Part shown: positions 9,521-19,059 of the stretch, one piece after another
How positions within the stretch are numbered: the stretch's first letter is position 1
How the letters are laid out: each line of letters begins with the position of its first letter
NCBI GenBank assembly: GCA_023423895.1
Contig: JAFAER010000012.1
Coordinates: forward strand, 1 to 64,000
Reading direction: 5' to 3'
DNA length: 64,000 bases
DNA from: Pseudomonadota bacterium
GTDB taxonomy: Bacteria; Myxococcota_A; Polyangia; Polyangiales; Polyangiaceae
Program-made: the position numbers and the translations under genes
Notes under the pieces: generated by a model
What the model saw: the letters and a program-made list of their open reading frames with translations, nothing else
Told to the model about the DNA's origin: nothing
Databases searched by the model: none

Positions 9521-9648
9521 GGGCCCACCTCTACCATCTCCCGTTTCACGCGCATCCGGCGCGTCCGCACGCGTCCCTCCGCGCGCTCGACCTCGAGCGT
9601 GCTCCGGCTACGCGCCGGCGGCTTCGTCGGTGTAAGGTGTCGCGCTCG

Positions 9649-10452
9649 ATGGTCGCTGCTCGAGGACGTGTGCTCGTGATCGCTGGCTCCGATTCCGGGG
9701 GGGGCGCTGGTATCCAGGCGGACATCAAGACGGTCACGGCGCTCGGCGGGTACGCTGCGACCGCCGTGACGGCGATCACGGTGCAGAACACGCTCGGTGT
9801 GACCGGTGTATTCCCCATCCCGGTCGACGTCGTCGAAGCCCAGGGGCGCGTCGTCCTCGACGACATCGGCGCGGATGCGATCAAGACGGGCATGCTCGGC
9901 GACGTCGCGACCGTCGAGGCGGTGGCGGGGCTGATCGATCATGCGAGCGGCGCGCCCGCCGTGATCGATCCGGTGATGATCGCCAAGGGGGGAGCGGCCC
10001 TTCTGCCGCGCGACGCCGTGAGCGCGATCACGTCGCTGCTCGTCCCGCGGTCGGCGCTGCTCACGCCCAATGCACCCGAGGCGGCGACGCTGACCGGCCT
10101 CTCCACGGAGACGACGGACGATCTCCGGCGCGCCGGCGAGGCGCTGCTCGGCATGGGCGCGAAGGCGGTCCTGATGAAGGGTGGCCACGTCGCAGGCGAG
10201 CGCGTCGTCGATGTGCTGATGACCCAGTCGGGCGAGGCCACCTTCGAGGGCCCGCGCATCGACACACGCCACACGCACGGAACCGGATGCACGCTTGCCT
10301 CTGCCTGTGCGACGGGGCTCGCGCAGGGCCTTCCGCTCGAGGAAGCGGTGGGCCGCGGCTGGCGATACGTGCGCGAGGCGATCGTCCGCGCGCCCGGCTT
10401 CGGCTCGGGGCACGGCCCGCTCGATCACGCGTGGCCCGTCCGGAAGAGCTGA
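9649..10452 (+). CDS. thiD: Hydroxymethylpyrimidine / phosphomethylpyrimidine kinase
   Basis: A 267-residue enzyme of the normal ThiD length. It phosphorylates HMP and HMP-P in thiamine synthesis in the cytoplasm. Diagnostic motifs are AGSDSGGGAGIQADIKT (12-28), the KTGMLG segment (79-84) and the anion-hole signature HGTGCTLAS (210-218) with Cys214. The ATG at 9649 gives the family start; a TAAGGT hexamer lies 10 nt upstream. An 8-G run (9697-9704) encodes the Gly stretch of the first motif. No other thiamine gene is nearby. Confidence 0.92.
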   Translation: MVAARGRVLVIAGSDSGGGAGIQADIKTVTALGGYAATAVTAITVQNTLGVTGVFPIPVDVVEAQGRVVLDDIGADAIKTGMLGDVATVEAVAGLIDHASGAPAVIDPVMIAKGGAALLPRDAVSAITSLLVPRSALLTPNAPEAATLTGLSTETTDDLRRAGEALLGMGAKAVLMKGGHVAGERVVDVLMTQSGEATFEGPRIDTRHTHGTGCTLASACATGLAQGLPLEEAVGRGWRYVREAIVRAPGFGSGHGPLDHAWPVRKS

Positions 10453-10495
10453 GCACCGCGACGCACTTGGTCCATTTCCATCGGGGCAGGCGGCC

Positions 10496-10515
10496 GGCGC
10501 GCTCTATCGCGCGCC
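10496..10515. terminator. Short GC-rich hairpin between convergent genes
   Basis: GGCGCGC and GCGCGCC flank a 6-nt loop that contains the stop codon of the minus-strand lipoprotein gene. There is no T-tract, so intrinsic termination is doubtful, but the position between two convergent genes fits. Confidence 0.3.
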
Positions 10516-11289
10516 CAGGATCTTCATCGGGATCGCGACCAGGCCGGCGCCCGACTTCGGCGCTCCGAAGCGCGCCGCCTCGAGCGTGTTCTTCGAGCAC
10601 GTCCGCACTTCCTCCGGGACCGTGCCTGCGCCGGTCGCGACCGTGCAGCTCACCCGGCCGTCGGACGCGACGCGCGCACCGAGGTGAATGACGCGCAGGC
10701 CGGAGCTCTTCTCGACGGGCTGGACGCACTCGGAGAGCTTCGGGAGCAGACGCTCCACGACCTTGCTCGCGTCCGGCACGCCATGCTCCGACACCTCCTC
10801 GATCACCGGGCCGGTCGTCTCCTTGCCGAGCGACACGGCGCCCGAACGGACCGCGACGGGCAGCTCGAACGACCAGGAGCGCCCGGGGGCGAACGTCTCA
10901 CGTCCGAGCCGAGCGCTCATGCAGTCTTCGACCTCCTGCGTGAGCCCGGTGTCGTCCGTGGGCACGACGCACGTCGTCTTGCCGCTGCCGTCGACCGACG
11001 CGAGCAGCGTGAGCTTCCCGTCGGCCATCGTCGGTGTCGACTTCTTGCCCTGCTGGTAACACGCGAGGAAGTCCGAGCTGACGCGCGCGAGGATCTCCTC
11101 GTCCGTCATCGCTGGTGTCGTGGCCGTCTTGCTCGCGGCTGCCGGAGTCGTCACGTCACGCACGGACGTCACGTCGGCGCGCGTATCCGTGCTCGCGGGC
11201 GTCGTCGCGGTCTTCGGGGAGGGCGAGCTGCCGCCGCACGCGACGAGGATGGGGAGGACGAGGGCGACCTTGGCGAAGCGACCGACCAT
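10504..11289 (-). CDS. Lipoprotein with duplicated three-Cys domain
   Basis: A 261-residue lipoprotein starting at the ATG at 11289 (lipobox ILVAC, Cys18). After a Thr/Ser-rich linker (20-60) come two related halves. Each starts near a Cys after a helix, has a central Cys in a strand (KTTCVV and RVSCTV), then a third Cys in a helix (VEDCMSARL and VRTCSKNTL) and an aromatic-rich end. This layout resembles the AgmX/PglI C-terminal-like domains common in myxobacterial lipoproteins, whose function is poorly known. It is downstream of the LysR gene on the same strand, 74 bp away. Confidence 0.65.
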   Translation of the reverse strand: MVGRFAKVALVLPILVACGGSSPSPKTATTPASTDTRADVTSVRDVTTPAAASKTATTPAMTDEEILARVSSDFLACYQQGKKSTPTMADGKLTLLASVDGSGKTTCVVPTDDTGLTQEVEDCMSARLGRETFAPGRSWSFELPVAVRSGAVSLGKETTGPVIEEVSEHGVPDASKVVERLLPKLSECVQPVEKSSGLRVIHLGARVASDGRVSCTVATGAGTVPEEVRTCSKNTLEAARFGAPKSGAGLVAIPMKILGAR

Positions 11290-11363
11290 GGACCCGAAAC
11301 GTACACGAGTTCGATCGGGCCGTTTCGCGCAGGCTCCTGCAGGTTTCGGACGCCGCGAGCGAG

Positions 11364-12296
11364 TCAGGGGCGCGGGGCGCCGCGCTTCGGAGCGCGCGGT
11401 CGGGGCTTCGAGCGGGGCCGCTCTTCGGCGCTCTCGAGCTCGCGGACCAGCAGGTCTGCGACGGCGCGCACGCGCGGAATGTCGAGCGCTCGCTTCGCGC
11501 AGACGAGGTGAAGGCCATGTCGGACGTCGCCCACGTCGACATCGAGCTCGACGAGGCTCGATGACGAGAACCGATGCCGCGCGCGCCCGAGGAAGATGGC
11601 GCCGATCCCCGCCTCCGCGGCGCGGAGCTGGACGAGGAAGTCGTCGGACGCAAACGCCGGCCGGAAGCCTGGGATCATCCGAGCGAGCTCGGGATTCGGC
11701 GAGAGGTGATCGAGCGGCGGCGCCCATCCGACCCACGCAATGTCGGTCATCCGTGGGTTCTTCGGCAGCGAACGCGCGTACGCCGGCGACCCGAAGACGG
11801 CGACGCCGCTCGTGAGCGACGCGAGCGTCACGAGCTCCTTCTGCGAGCCGCTGCTCGTGATCCGGAGGGCGAGGTCTGCTTCGCGCCGAACGAGGTCGAC
11901 GTACTGGACGGACGAGACGATCTCGAGCGTGATGTCGGGGAGCGCACCTCGCATCCACGCGGCGAACGGAGCGAGCAGCTCGAACGCGATCCCAGGCGGG
12001 GCCGTGATGCGCACGACGCCTCGTGGCGACGTCTCGGCACGAGCCGCTGCGCGATCGATCTCGCCGGCCCACTCCGCCATCCGCCGCGCGGGCTCGAGCA
12101 TGCGCTCGGCGAACGGCGTCGGGGCCACGCCTTCGACGCTCCGAACGAAGAGCCGCTCGCCGAGCAACGACTCGAGCGCGGAGAGACGCCGGCTCGCGGT
12201 CGGCTGCGTGATCTGGAGCCAGCGGGCGGCCTGCGTGACGCTTCGCGCTTCGGCGATCGCGAGGAACAGCTGGACCTCCTCCCAGGGGATATGCAC
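11364..12296 (-). CDS. LysR-family transcriptional regulator
   Basis: A 310-residue LysR-type regulator. The N-terminal winged HTH (about 4-63) includes SVTQAARWLQITQPTASRRL, followed by the linker helix and a periplasmic-binding-protein-like effector domain (about 90-290). The C-terminal 25 residues are an extra Arg/Pro-rich tail. It is divergent from the metallo-beta-lactamase-fold gene at 12363 with 66 bp between the starts, the usual LysR regulator/target arrangement. Confidence 0.85.
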   Translation of the reverse strand: MHIPWEEVQLFLAIAEARSVTQAARWLQITQPTASRRLSALESLLGERLFVRSVEGVAPTPFAERMLEPARRMAEWAGEIDRAAARAETSPRGVVRITAPPGIAFELLAPFAAWMRGALPDITLEIVSSVQYVDLVRREADLALRITSSGSQKELVTLASLTSGVAVFGSPAYARSLPKNPRMTDIAWVGWAPPLDHLSPNPELARMIPGFRPAFASDDFLVQLRAAEAGIGAIFLGRARHRFSSSSLVELDVDVGDVRHGLHLVCAKRALDIPRVRAVADLLVRELESAEERPRSKPRPRAPKRGAPRP

Positions 12297-12362
12297 CAGC
12301 GCATGATACCATGCCGATTCGCGCAGTTCTCATGTCTACGCGTATGCCGCATCTTCGAGCGC

Positions 12363-13352
12363 ATGACGACGCGCACCTCCTCGAAGAAGTGGACCGCCGC
12401 CTCCATCGTTCTCGTCCTCCTCGGTGCCGTCGGCGCCGGCGTCGGCGTCGGCTGCAGCACGACCTCGCACCCCGACGTTCCTGCGAGCCTCGGAGAGGTG
12501 TCGGCGACGTCGTCGCTCGATGCTCTCGTCGACGAGCCCGGACCGCTGTCGGTCGAGACGGTCATCGGGGCCGACTGGCAAGTGCCGCTCTCCGGGCTCC
12601 TGAACCTCGACCATCCCGCAGCGAAGGCGGCGAAGCTCGAAGACCGGGACGAGGCGATCCACGTCGCCTTCCACGCCGTCACGCATCCCCAGCGCGGCAC
12701 CTTTCTCATCGACACCGGCGTCGAGCACGCGCTCTTCGACGCGCCCGACGAGGCCGCGATCCGCGGTCTGGCGGCGCGCGTCGCGCACGTGGACGAGATG
12801 AAGCGGCGCACCGACACGAAGACGTGGATCGAGCGCCAGCCTCGCGCCCCCGCCGGCGTCTTTCTCACGCACCTGCACGTCGACCACGTCTCGGGGATGC
12901 GCGACGTCCCTGCGGGCACGCCGGTCTTCGTGGGGCCGGGGGAGACGACGGAACGCAGCTTCGAGAACCTGTTCGTCGCGCCCATCGTGGACCGGGCGCT
13001 CGAGAACAAGCCGCCGCTCTCCGTCTGGCGCTTCTCGGCCGATCCCGACGGCGTCTTCGACGGCGTCCTCGACGTCTTCGGCGACGGATCGTTCTGGGCC
13101 ATCCACGTGCCCGGGCATACCCGCGGCAGCACGGCCTATGTCGCGCGTACGACGTCCGGCCCGATCCTGTTCACCGGCGACGCATGCCACACGACCTGGG
13201 GATGGGACCATGGCGTCGAGCCAGGGGACTTCTCGAGCGACAAGATGCGAAGCTCGGCGAACCTCGAGCGCCTTCGCCGCTTTGCAGCCCGGCACCCGAC
13301 GATGCAGGTCCACGTCGGGCACCAGGAGCGGCCGCAACCCATCGCTCGCTGA
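12363..13352 (+). CDS. Metallo-beta-lactamase-fold hydrolase, probable lipoprotein
   Basis: A 329-residue protein. The N-terminus is a lipoprotein-like signal (hydrophobic 12-29, Cys31 in GVGC). The metal ligands of the fold are present: HLHVDH (170-175), His252 in HVPGHTRGS, Asp273 in FTGDACH and a final His in HVGHQE (about 318-322). The motif spacing is closest to lactonase and quorum-quenching-type members, but the substrate cannot be inferred. The ATG at 12363 is picked because it opens the signal sequence. It is probably controlled by the divergent LysR regulator. Confidence 0.8.
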   Translation: MTTRTSSKKWTAASIVLVLLGAVGAGVGVGCSTTSHPDVPASLGEVSATSSLDALVDEPGPLSVETVIGADWQVPLSGLLNLDHPAAKAAKLEDRDEAIHVAFHAVTHPQRGTFLIDTGVEHALFDAPDEAAIRGLAARVAHVDEMKRRTDTKTWIERQPRAPAGVFLTHLHVDHVSGMRDVPAGTPVFVGPGETTERSFENLFVAPIVDRALENKPPLSVWRFSADPDGVFDGVLDVFGDGSFWAIHVPGHTRGSTAYVARTTSGPILFTGDACHTTWGWDHGVEPGDFSSDKMRSSANLERLRRFAARHPTMQVHVGHQERPQPIAR

Positions 13353-13438
13353 CCGACGACCGCTTGCCCTTCGAGAGCACGAGCACGACGGCCACGACGG
13401 CCCTCGCGCTCGGAGCACGCATGCGCTAGCCAACGCGG

Positions 13439-15859
13439 GTGATGCTCGCATCGCCTCGCTGCGCGGGTCGTACGGATGGCCTTGGTCTCGTCGTCGTTCT
13501 CGTTCTCCTCCTCCTCCTCGCGTGCGCGCTGACATCGTGCCAGGGCGGTACGCCCGCACGGATGGTCGCGCCATCGCCGGCGCCAGCGTCGAGCGCACCG
13601 CACGTCCGGACGAAGCCGTCGGCGTCCACGCGTGTACCTCCGGTCCCCGCCCCGAAGCGGCCGGTGGTGCACACGTACTTCGGCGAGGACGTCGTCGACG
13701 ACTACGAATGGCTCGAAGACGCCGAGAGCGCCGACGTGCGCGCCTTCACCGACGCGCAGAACGCGCTCGCGCGTTCGACGCTCGATGCTCTTTCGGAGAG
13801 GAACGCGGTCCAGTCACGTGTCGCTTCGATCTACGGGGCCGCTTCGGCCGACTGGTTCGCGCTGCAGCCGCGCGGCGCGCGCATCTTCGCGCTGAAGAGC
13901 GCGCCGCCGAAGCAGCAGCCGATCCTCGTCGAGCTCGGGATGGCGAGAACGTCCTCGGCGACGCCGATCGATCCGGCGAGTGAGCGCGTGGTCGTCGATC
14001 CCAATGTCCTCGATCCGTCCGGCAAGACGACCATCGACTTCTTCGTCCCGTCGCCGGACGGCCGTCTGGTCGCAGTCTCCCTCTCGAAGGACGGCTCCGA
14101 GAGCGGCGACCTCCACATCTTCGACGTCGCGAGCGGCAAGGAGCGCGCGAGCGAGGTCATCCCTCGCGTGCAGGGTGGGACCGCGGGTGGCAGCGTCGCC
14201 TGGAACGCGGACGGATCCGGGCTTCACTACACGCGCTACCCGCGGAGCGGCGAGCGTCCGCCGGCGGACCTCGACTTCTACCAGCAGGTCTGGTTCCACA
14301 AGCTCGGCACGCCGGAGTCCGCGGATACCTTCGCGCTCGGAAAGGAGCTCCCGCGCATCGCGGAGGTGGAGCTGCTGCGGAGCCACGACGGCAAGCGCAC
14401 GCTCGCGCTCGTCTACAACGGCGACGGCGGCGAGGTCGAGCACCATGTCTTCGACAACGGCAAGTGGCTCCGCCTCTCGACGTTCGAGGACGAGCTGTCC
14501 GCCGCCACGTTCGGCGCCGATGGGAAGATCTACGCGGTCTCGCGCAAGGACGCGCCGCGCGGAAAGGTCATCGCGTTCGCGCCTCCGTTCGAGCGACCGT
14601 CGAAGATCGACGTCCTGCCCGAGAGCGACGCCGTGATCGAGTACGTGCTCGCGACGAAGAACGCGCTGTACGTGGTCGAGACCGCCGACGGGCCCTCGCG
14701 GCTCCGTCGCTTTCCGCTCGACACCAAGCCGGAGCCGCTCGCGCGCGAGCTGCAGACGACGCAGCCGAAGCGAGAGAAGTCCGGGAAGAAGCGCACGCCG
14801 CCCGCGCCGCCGCCGCCGCCGATCGTGCTCACGCCGGGCGCTCGCGGACCCGCGGCTGCGCTGCTGCCGCTCCCACCGGTGTCCAGCGTCAACGGGGCGA
14901 TCGCCGTTGGAGCAGGAGACGATCTCCTGCTCCGGGTGGAGAGCTTCGTCGAGGCGCCGCGCTGGATGTTCTATCGGGCGAACGAGCACCGCCTCGTCAC
15001 GACGAGCCTGACGAAGAAGGCTGCGTTCGACATGGCCGACGTCGAGGTCGTTCGCGAGACGTGCGTCTCCAAGGACGGCACGAAGGTGCCCATGAGCGTG
15101 CTTCGCAAGCGCGACACGAAGCGGGACGGCTCTGGACACGCGCTCTTGACCGGGTACGGCGGCTTCGGCGTGACGCTCAAGCCGCGGATGCGCGCGACCC
15201 ATCGCGTGTGGCTCGACAGCGGCGGTGTCGTCGCCGAGGCGAACCTGCGCGGGGGAGGGGAGCGCGGCGAGACGTGGCATCGTGCCGGCAACCTCACGAA
15301 CAAACAAAACGTGTTCGACGACTTCGCGGCCTGCGCCAAGGCGCTGGTGGAGCTCGGGTACACGAAGCCGGAGCGACTCGCGATCAGCGGTCGTTCGAAC
15401 GGCGGTCTGCTGATGGGCGCGTCGCTCGTTCAACACCCGGAGCTCTTCCGCGTCGCCGTCTCCGCGGTCGGCATCTACGACATGCTCCGGACGGAGCTGA
15501 GCCCGAATGGCGCCTTCAACGTGACCGAATACGGCACGGTGAAGGACGAGGCGCAGTACCGAGCGCTGCGGGCCTATTCGCCGCTGCACAACGTCAAGGA
15601 CGGTACGGCCTATCCCGCGGTCCTCTTCATGACGGGCGCGAATGACCCGCGCGTCGATCCCTACCAGTCGCGCAAGATGACCGCGCGACTCCAGGCAGCG
15701 ACGTCGTCGGATCGGCCGATCCTCCTCCGTGCGAGCGCGGACACGGGGCACGGCATGGGGACGCCGCTCGACGCGGAGATCGAGGAGGCGACGGACATGT
15801 TGACCTTCCTCCTTCACGAGGTCGGCGCACGCGTGCCTGCGGCGGCCTCGTCGAAGTGA
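13439..15859 (+). CDS. Prolyl oligopeptidase (S9A), secreted or lipid-anchored
   Basis: An 806-residue peptidase. GTG at 13439 is directly followed by ATG at 13442, and either may start it. The N-terminus has a strong hydrophobic signal (residues 16-33) ending at ALTSC, so export as a lipoprotein is likely. A seven-bladed propeller region follows, starting with the family motif DDYEWLED, then the C-terminal alpha/beta hydrolase domain. The catalytic Ser lies in GRSNGG (about residue 653), Asp in NDPRVDP (about 735) and His in TGHGMG (about 770). A Pro-rich insertion (about 447-455) sits between blades. It cleaves short peptides after Pro. Confidence 0.9.
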   Translation: MMLASPRCAGRTDGLGLVVVLVLLLLLACALTSCQGGTPARMVAPSPAPASSAPHVRTKPSASTRVPPVPAPKRPVVHTYFGEDVVDDYEWLEDAESADVRAFTDAQNALARSTLDALSERNAVQSRVASIYGAASADWFALQPRGARIFALKSAPPKQQPILVELGMARTSSATPIDPASERVVVDPNVLDPSGKTTIDFFVPSPDGRLVAVSLSKDGSESGDLHIFDVASGKERASEVIPRVQGGTAGGSVAWNADGSGLHYTRYPRSGERPPADLDFYQQVWFHKLGTPESADTFALGKELPRIAEVELLRSHDGKRTLALVYNGDGGEVEHHVFDNGKWLRLSTFEDELSAATFGADGKIYAVSRKDAPRGKVIAFAPPFERPSKIDVLPESDAVIEYVLATKNALYVVETADGPSRLRRFPLDTKPEPLARELQTTQPKREKSGKKRTPPAPPPPPIVLTPGARGPAAALLPLPPVSSVNGAIAVGAGDDLLLRVESFVEAPRWMFYRANEHRLVTTSLTKKAAFDMADVEVVRETCVSKDGTKVPMSVLRKRDTKRDGSGHALLTGYGGFGVTLKPRMRATHRVWLDSGGVVAEANLRGGGERGETWHRAGNLTNKQNVFDDFAACAKALVELGYTKPERLAISGRSNGGLLMGASLVQHPELFRVAVSAVGIYDMLRTELSPNGAFNVTEYGTVKDEAQYRALRAYSPLHNVKDGTAYPAVLFMTGANDPRVDPYQSRKMTARLQAATSSDRPILLRASADTGHGMGTPLDAEIEEATDMLTFLLHEVGARVPAAASSK

Positions 15860-15887
15860 GCGGTGCCTGCGCCCGGCGGCTCATCCG

Positions 15888-16664
15888 TCAGTCCTCGGAG
15901 CCGACGATCTGCGGTGCGAGCGACGAGCGCGGATCGCTCGGCTCGACCTCGCCCGCTTGCAGCATCGCGCGCGCCCGCTCGACGTAGACGTTCGGCACCG
16001 GGCTCCGCGCAGCGATCTCGAGCTCGCGCTGCGCGTCGCTCACCCGTCCGACCTTCACCAGATAGAGCCCGCGAAGCGCGTGGAAGATCGCCTCTTGCTG
16101 GCGGCCGTTCTCCATCAAGAGAACGTCCGCCACGCCGCCGCGTCCGCGCACGCGCATGCGAGCGCCCGAGCGTTTCGTCCCCGCGGCGTGGAAGAGGGCT
16201 TCTGCCTCGGATGAAGAGCCATCGCCGAGCTTCGCGAGGGCCGCGAGCAGGATGTCCTCGGGCGGTCGCAGGATCGCCGCTGCCTCGTCGAGCAACTTGC
16301 CGGCGCGGGCGTGCTCGCGATCGAGCAGGACCAGGTTGGCCGCCTCGATCGAGCAGATCGCGTAACGCATGTTGCCGCGTAGGTGTTCGGCGTGCAGCGG
16401 CTCGAGGGCTGCGAGCGATCCTTCGAGATCACCTTCGAGGTGCAGCGCACATCCGATCGCGTAGCGCGCCGAGATGCGGACGCCGCGAAAGAGGCGGAGC
16501 CACGACCGTTCGAGGCGGTGCGCCGCGGCACGCGCCTCCGGGTAGCGGCCGGCGAGGAGCCACCGCGCCGGCTGCCACGCGCGCCACGCCTCGCGGAGGA
16601 CGACGGCCCAAAGCGCCAGCAGCGCGATGAGGATCGCGATCGCCGCGGCGGGGGTCGGGTCCAC
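15888..16664 (-). CDS. Membrane-anchored TPR-like protein
   Basis: A 258-residue protein. The GTG at 16664 is taken as start because it sits just before a single transmembrane segment (about 5-24, Ala/Ile/Leu-rich). The longer upstream frame would overlap the promoter of the divergent gene. The rest is helical with TPR-like repeats (for example AALEPLHAEHLRGNMRYA and ALRGLYLVKVGRVSDAQREL). The role is unknown; similar proteins act as assembly scaffolds at the inner membrane. Confidence 0.6.
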   Translation of the reverse strand: MDPTPAAAIAILIALLALWAVVLREAWRAWQPARWLLAGRYPEARAAAHRLERSWLRLFRGVRISARYAIGCALHLEGDLEGSLAALEPLHAEHLRGNMRYAICSIEAANLVLLDREHARAGKLLDEAAAILRPPEDILLAALAKLGDGSSSEAEALFHAAGTKRSGARMRVRGRGGVADVLLMENGRQQEAIFHALRGLYLVKVGRVSDAQRELEIAARSPVPNVYVERARAMLQAGEVEPSDPRSSLAPQIVGSED

Positions 16665-16851
16665 CGCGACGACTGTAGTCCACCTGCAACCGGCTGACGT
16701 CGGCGGAAGAAGGGGCGGGGCTGCGGACGAGACGCGTTCGGGGCGCGCTGGTCCGGGCGTCTCCTCGTCCGAGTGGCCGCCTCGTGCTAGAGAACGCCGG
16801 CGCTCGGGGGACACGCGTGCGCGTCGCAGCGAAGGGAGCTCGTCTCGTTCC

Positions 16852-18336
16852 ATGATCCGCCGCTCGCCCATGTTCCGTGCCGCCGTCGTCGCTTTCGGCC
16901 TCGCCGTGGCTTGCAGTGACACCGGCACCGACCGCACCGACGGCGCCGCGCCAGGTGCCGCCGACGACGGTACCGACGTGGGGTCGTTCGCGTCGGCCCT
17001 CACGGTCGATCAGATCGCGGTCTACCAGGCGGTGAAGGTGTCGCTCGTCTCCGGCGGGCAGCCGACCGTCCCGAACGCGCCGGTCATTCCGAAGCGACCC
17101 GCGCTCGTGCGTGTGCATGCGAAGGTCCCGCCGCGGGTGAAGGTGCCGAAGCTCACCGCGGAGCTCCGCGTCCGCCGTCCGGGGCAGCCCGACGTCGTGC
17201 TCGTCAACGAATCGCGGACGATCGCTTCGTTCCGCGAGGAGGAGCTCCTCTCCTCGTTCTACTGGGAGCTCGAGGCGGAACAGGTCGCTACGGACGCCAC
17301 GCTCTCGGTGGAGATCCGGGATCCGAGCGGGGGCGATCCTACCGTCCTCCGCTACCCGGCGCAGGGCGAGCTGCCGATGAACGTCGGCGCCTTCAACCCC
17401 ACGCTCAAGGTGAAGTTCGTGCCGATCCGGTACGAGGCGGACGGGTCGAACCGCATCCCCGTGATGGACGCGGGCACGATCGAGGGCTACCGCGACGCGC
17501 TGTACAAGCTGTATCCGGTCACGAACGTGGAGATCTCCGTTCGGGACGTCCTTGACTGGCCGCTCGAGGTGCGCGGGGACGGGCAGGGGTGGGGCCACCT
17601 CCTCGATGCCGTGATGGAGACGCGCGAGGACGACAAGGCTCCGAACGACGTCTACTACGTGGGCGTGTTCAACCCTGCACCGACGGAGCGCGAGTACTGT
17701 CAGAGCGGCAGTTGCATCCTCGGGATCGCGCCGGCATCCATCCTCGACAGCGTCTCGTTCCGGACGGCGATGATCGTCGGCTATCACTCCGAGCGACAGC
17801 ACGGCACGCTGGCGCAGGAGCTCGCCCACGCGATGGGACGACTGCACGCTCCCTGCGGCGGCCCGACCAACATCGACAGCAAGTACCCTTACGCGGACGG
17901 CAGCATCGGGACGTGGGGCTGGGACGTGCTCGAGAAGACGCTCGTCGACCCCGAAGAGCACGTCGACTTCATGAGCTACTGCAACCCGGTCTGGGTGTCG
18001 GACTACACGTTCCGCGCGATCCACGACCGAATGGTCGCCGTCGAGCAGGAGACCGTTCCGGCGGACGGCCCGGCGGCCGCGCCGGAAGCGATGCGCGTCT
18101 ATCACGTGGGGACCGACGGTTCGCTGAGCGCAGGGCCGAAGCACCCGCTCCGCACGCAGGGCCGTCCGAGCGGCGAAGTCGTGCTCGAGGACGTCTCCGG
18201 TCAGCGGGGCCGCGCCATCCGCGGCTCGTTCCAGCCGTTCTCGAACATCGGCGGCGGTCTCCTCGTGACGCCCGACGAGCTCCCGGCCGACGTCCTTCGG
18301 CGCACGCGTCTCCGGAGAAGCGTCGCTGCTCGATGA
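16852..18336 (+). CDS. Metzincin-like lipoprotein with altered zinc motif
   Basis: A 494-residue protein with a lipoprotein signal (GLAVACSDTG). Around residue 322 it reads QELAHAMGRLH, which matches the metzincin consensus HExxHxxGxxH except that the first zinc-ligand His is Gln322. Glu323, His326 and His332 are kept. A Met-turn-like FMSYC follows about 40 residues later. The surrounding APCGG, YPYADGSIGTWGWD and WVSDYTF segments resemble a family of secreted actinobacterial and myxobacterial metallopeptidases. With one ligand changed, activity is uncertain. A second in-frame Met at 16870 could also start the signal peptide. Confidence 0.65.
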   Translation: MIRRSPMFRAAVVAFGLAVACSDTGTDRTDGAAPGAADDGTDVGSFASALTVDQIAVYQAVKVSLVSGGQPTVPNAPVIPKRPALVRVHAKVPPRVKVPKLTAELRVRRPGQPDVVLVNESRTIASFREEELLSSFYWELEAEQVATDATLSVEIRDPSGGDPTVLRYPAQGELPMNVGAFNPTLKVKFVPIRYEADGSNRIPVMDAGTIEGYRDALYKLYPVTNVEISVRDVLDWPLEVRGDGQGWGHLLDAVMETREDDKAPNDVYYVGVFNPAPTEREYCQSGSCILGIAPASILDSVSFRTAMIVGYHSERQHGTLAQELAHAMGRLHAPCGGPTNIDSKYPYADGSIGTWGWDVLEKTLVDPEEHVDFMSYCNPVWVSDYTFRAIHDRMVAVEQETVPADGPAAAPEAMRVYHVGTDGSLSAGPKHPLRTQGRPSGEVVLEDVSGQRGRAIRGSFQPFSNIGGGLLVTPDELPADVLRRTRLRRSVAAR

Positions 18337-18503
18337 CTCGATGAGATGAGGGGCAGCGTCCGGCGGACGTCCGCGTGGAGACGCCGCTCGTGACAGGACG
18401 ATCACCAACCTCAGGCGAAGGGCGTTCGACCCTGCCGTGCGAGCTTGCCCGTCGCGCTCCCTGAGACGTTGCTCCATTCGCGCTAGGTCTCTAGAGTGGC
18501 GGC

Positions 18504-18941
18504 GTGATGCTGTCGTCCGCTCGATGCCGGATTCGCCTGCGAGCTGCGCTCGTGGCGAGCAGCATCGGGATCGCGCTTGCGACGGTCCTTGCCGTCCTCG
18601 GCGCGTACAGCCGTGCGCCGAACGGCCTTCTCGGCATCGCCTTCGCGCGAGCATACGCCGCGGAAAGCGCGGCGATGGAGCGAACGAAGCCCCGGCTTCG
18701 GATCGACGACGAGGACGAGCGCCTCGAGGACACCGACGCCGTCCTGCCTTCCGTCGAGGCCGCAAAGACCGCGACGGCGCGCGACCGTGCCGAGGAGCCC
18801 GGAGCGCGCCGCGCCGCTGAATGCGCCGATCGCCTGCCGGTCCCGACGACGGCGCGACTCGATTCGAGCCCCGGCATCGAACGCGTCCCCATCGGCACGC
18901 CTACGCGAGAGCGGGCGCGGCTGATGGTCTTCCTGATCTGA
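18504..18941 (+). CDS. Hypothetical membrane-anchored protein
   Basis: A 145-residue open frame starting GTG-ATG. A hydrophobic segment at about 14-34 suggests an N-terminal membrane anchor or signal; the rest is charged and Ala/Arg-rich with no motif I recognise. It is isolated, with 167 bp upstream and 118 bp before the antiporter gene. Composition is less protein-like after residue 60, so a chance frame is possible. Confidence 0.4.
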   Translation: MMLSSARCRIRLRAALVASSIGIALATVLAVLGAYSRAPNGLLGIAFARAYAAESAAMERTKPRLRIDDEDERLEDTDAVLPSVEAAKTATARDRAEEPGARRAAECADRLPVPTTARLDSSPGIERVPIGTPTRERARLMVFLI

Positions 18942-19059
18942 GCCCCGCCGCTCCGCCGTGAGCCGGCATGTACCTCTAGCTTCCAGCCGCGAGGGGGCGT
19001 GCCGCAGAGGTTGTTCCCTCGTGCAGCACCGTCGAGAAGACGGTCATCGGAGAAGGTGG

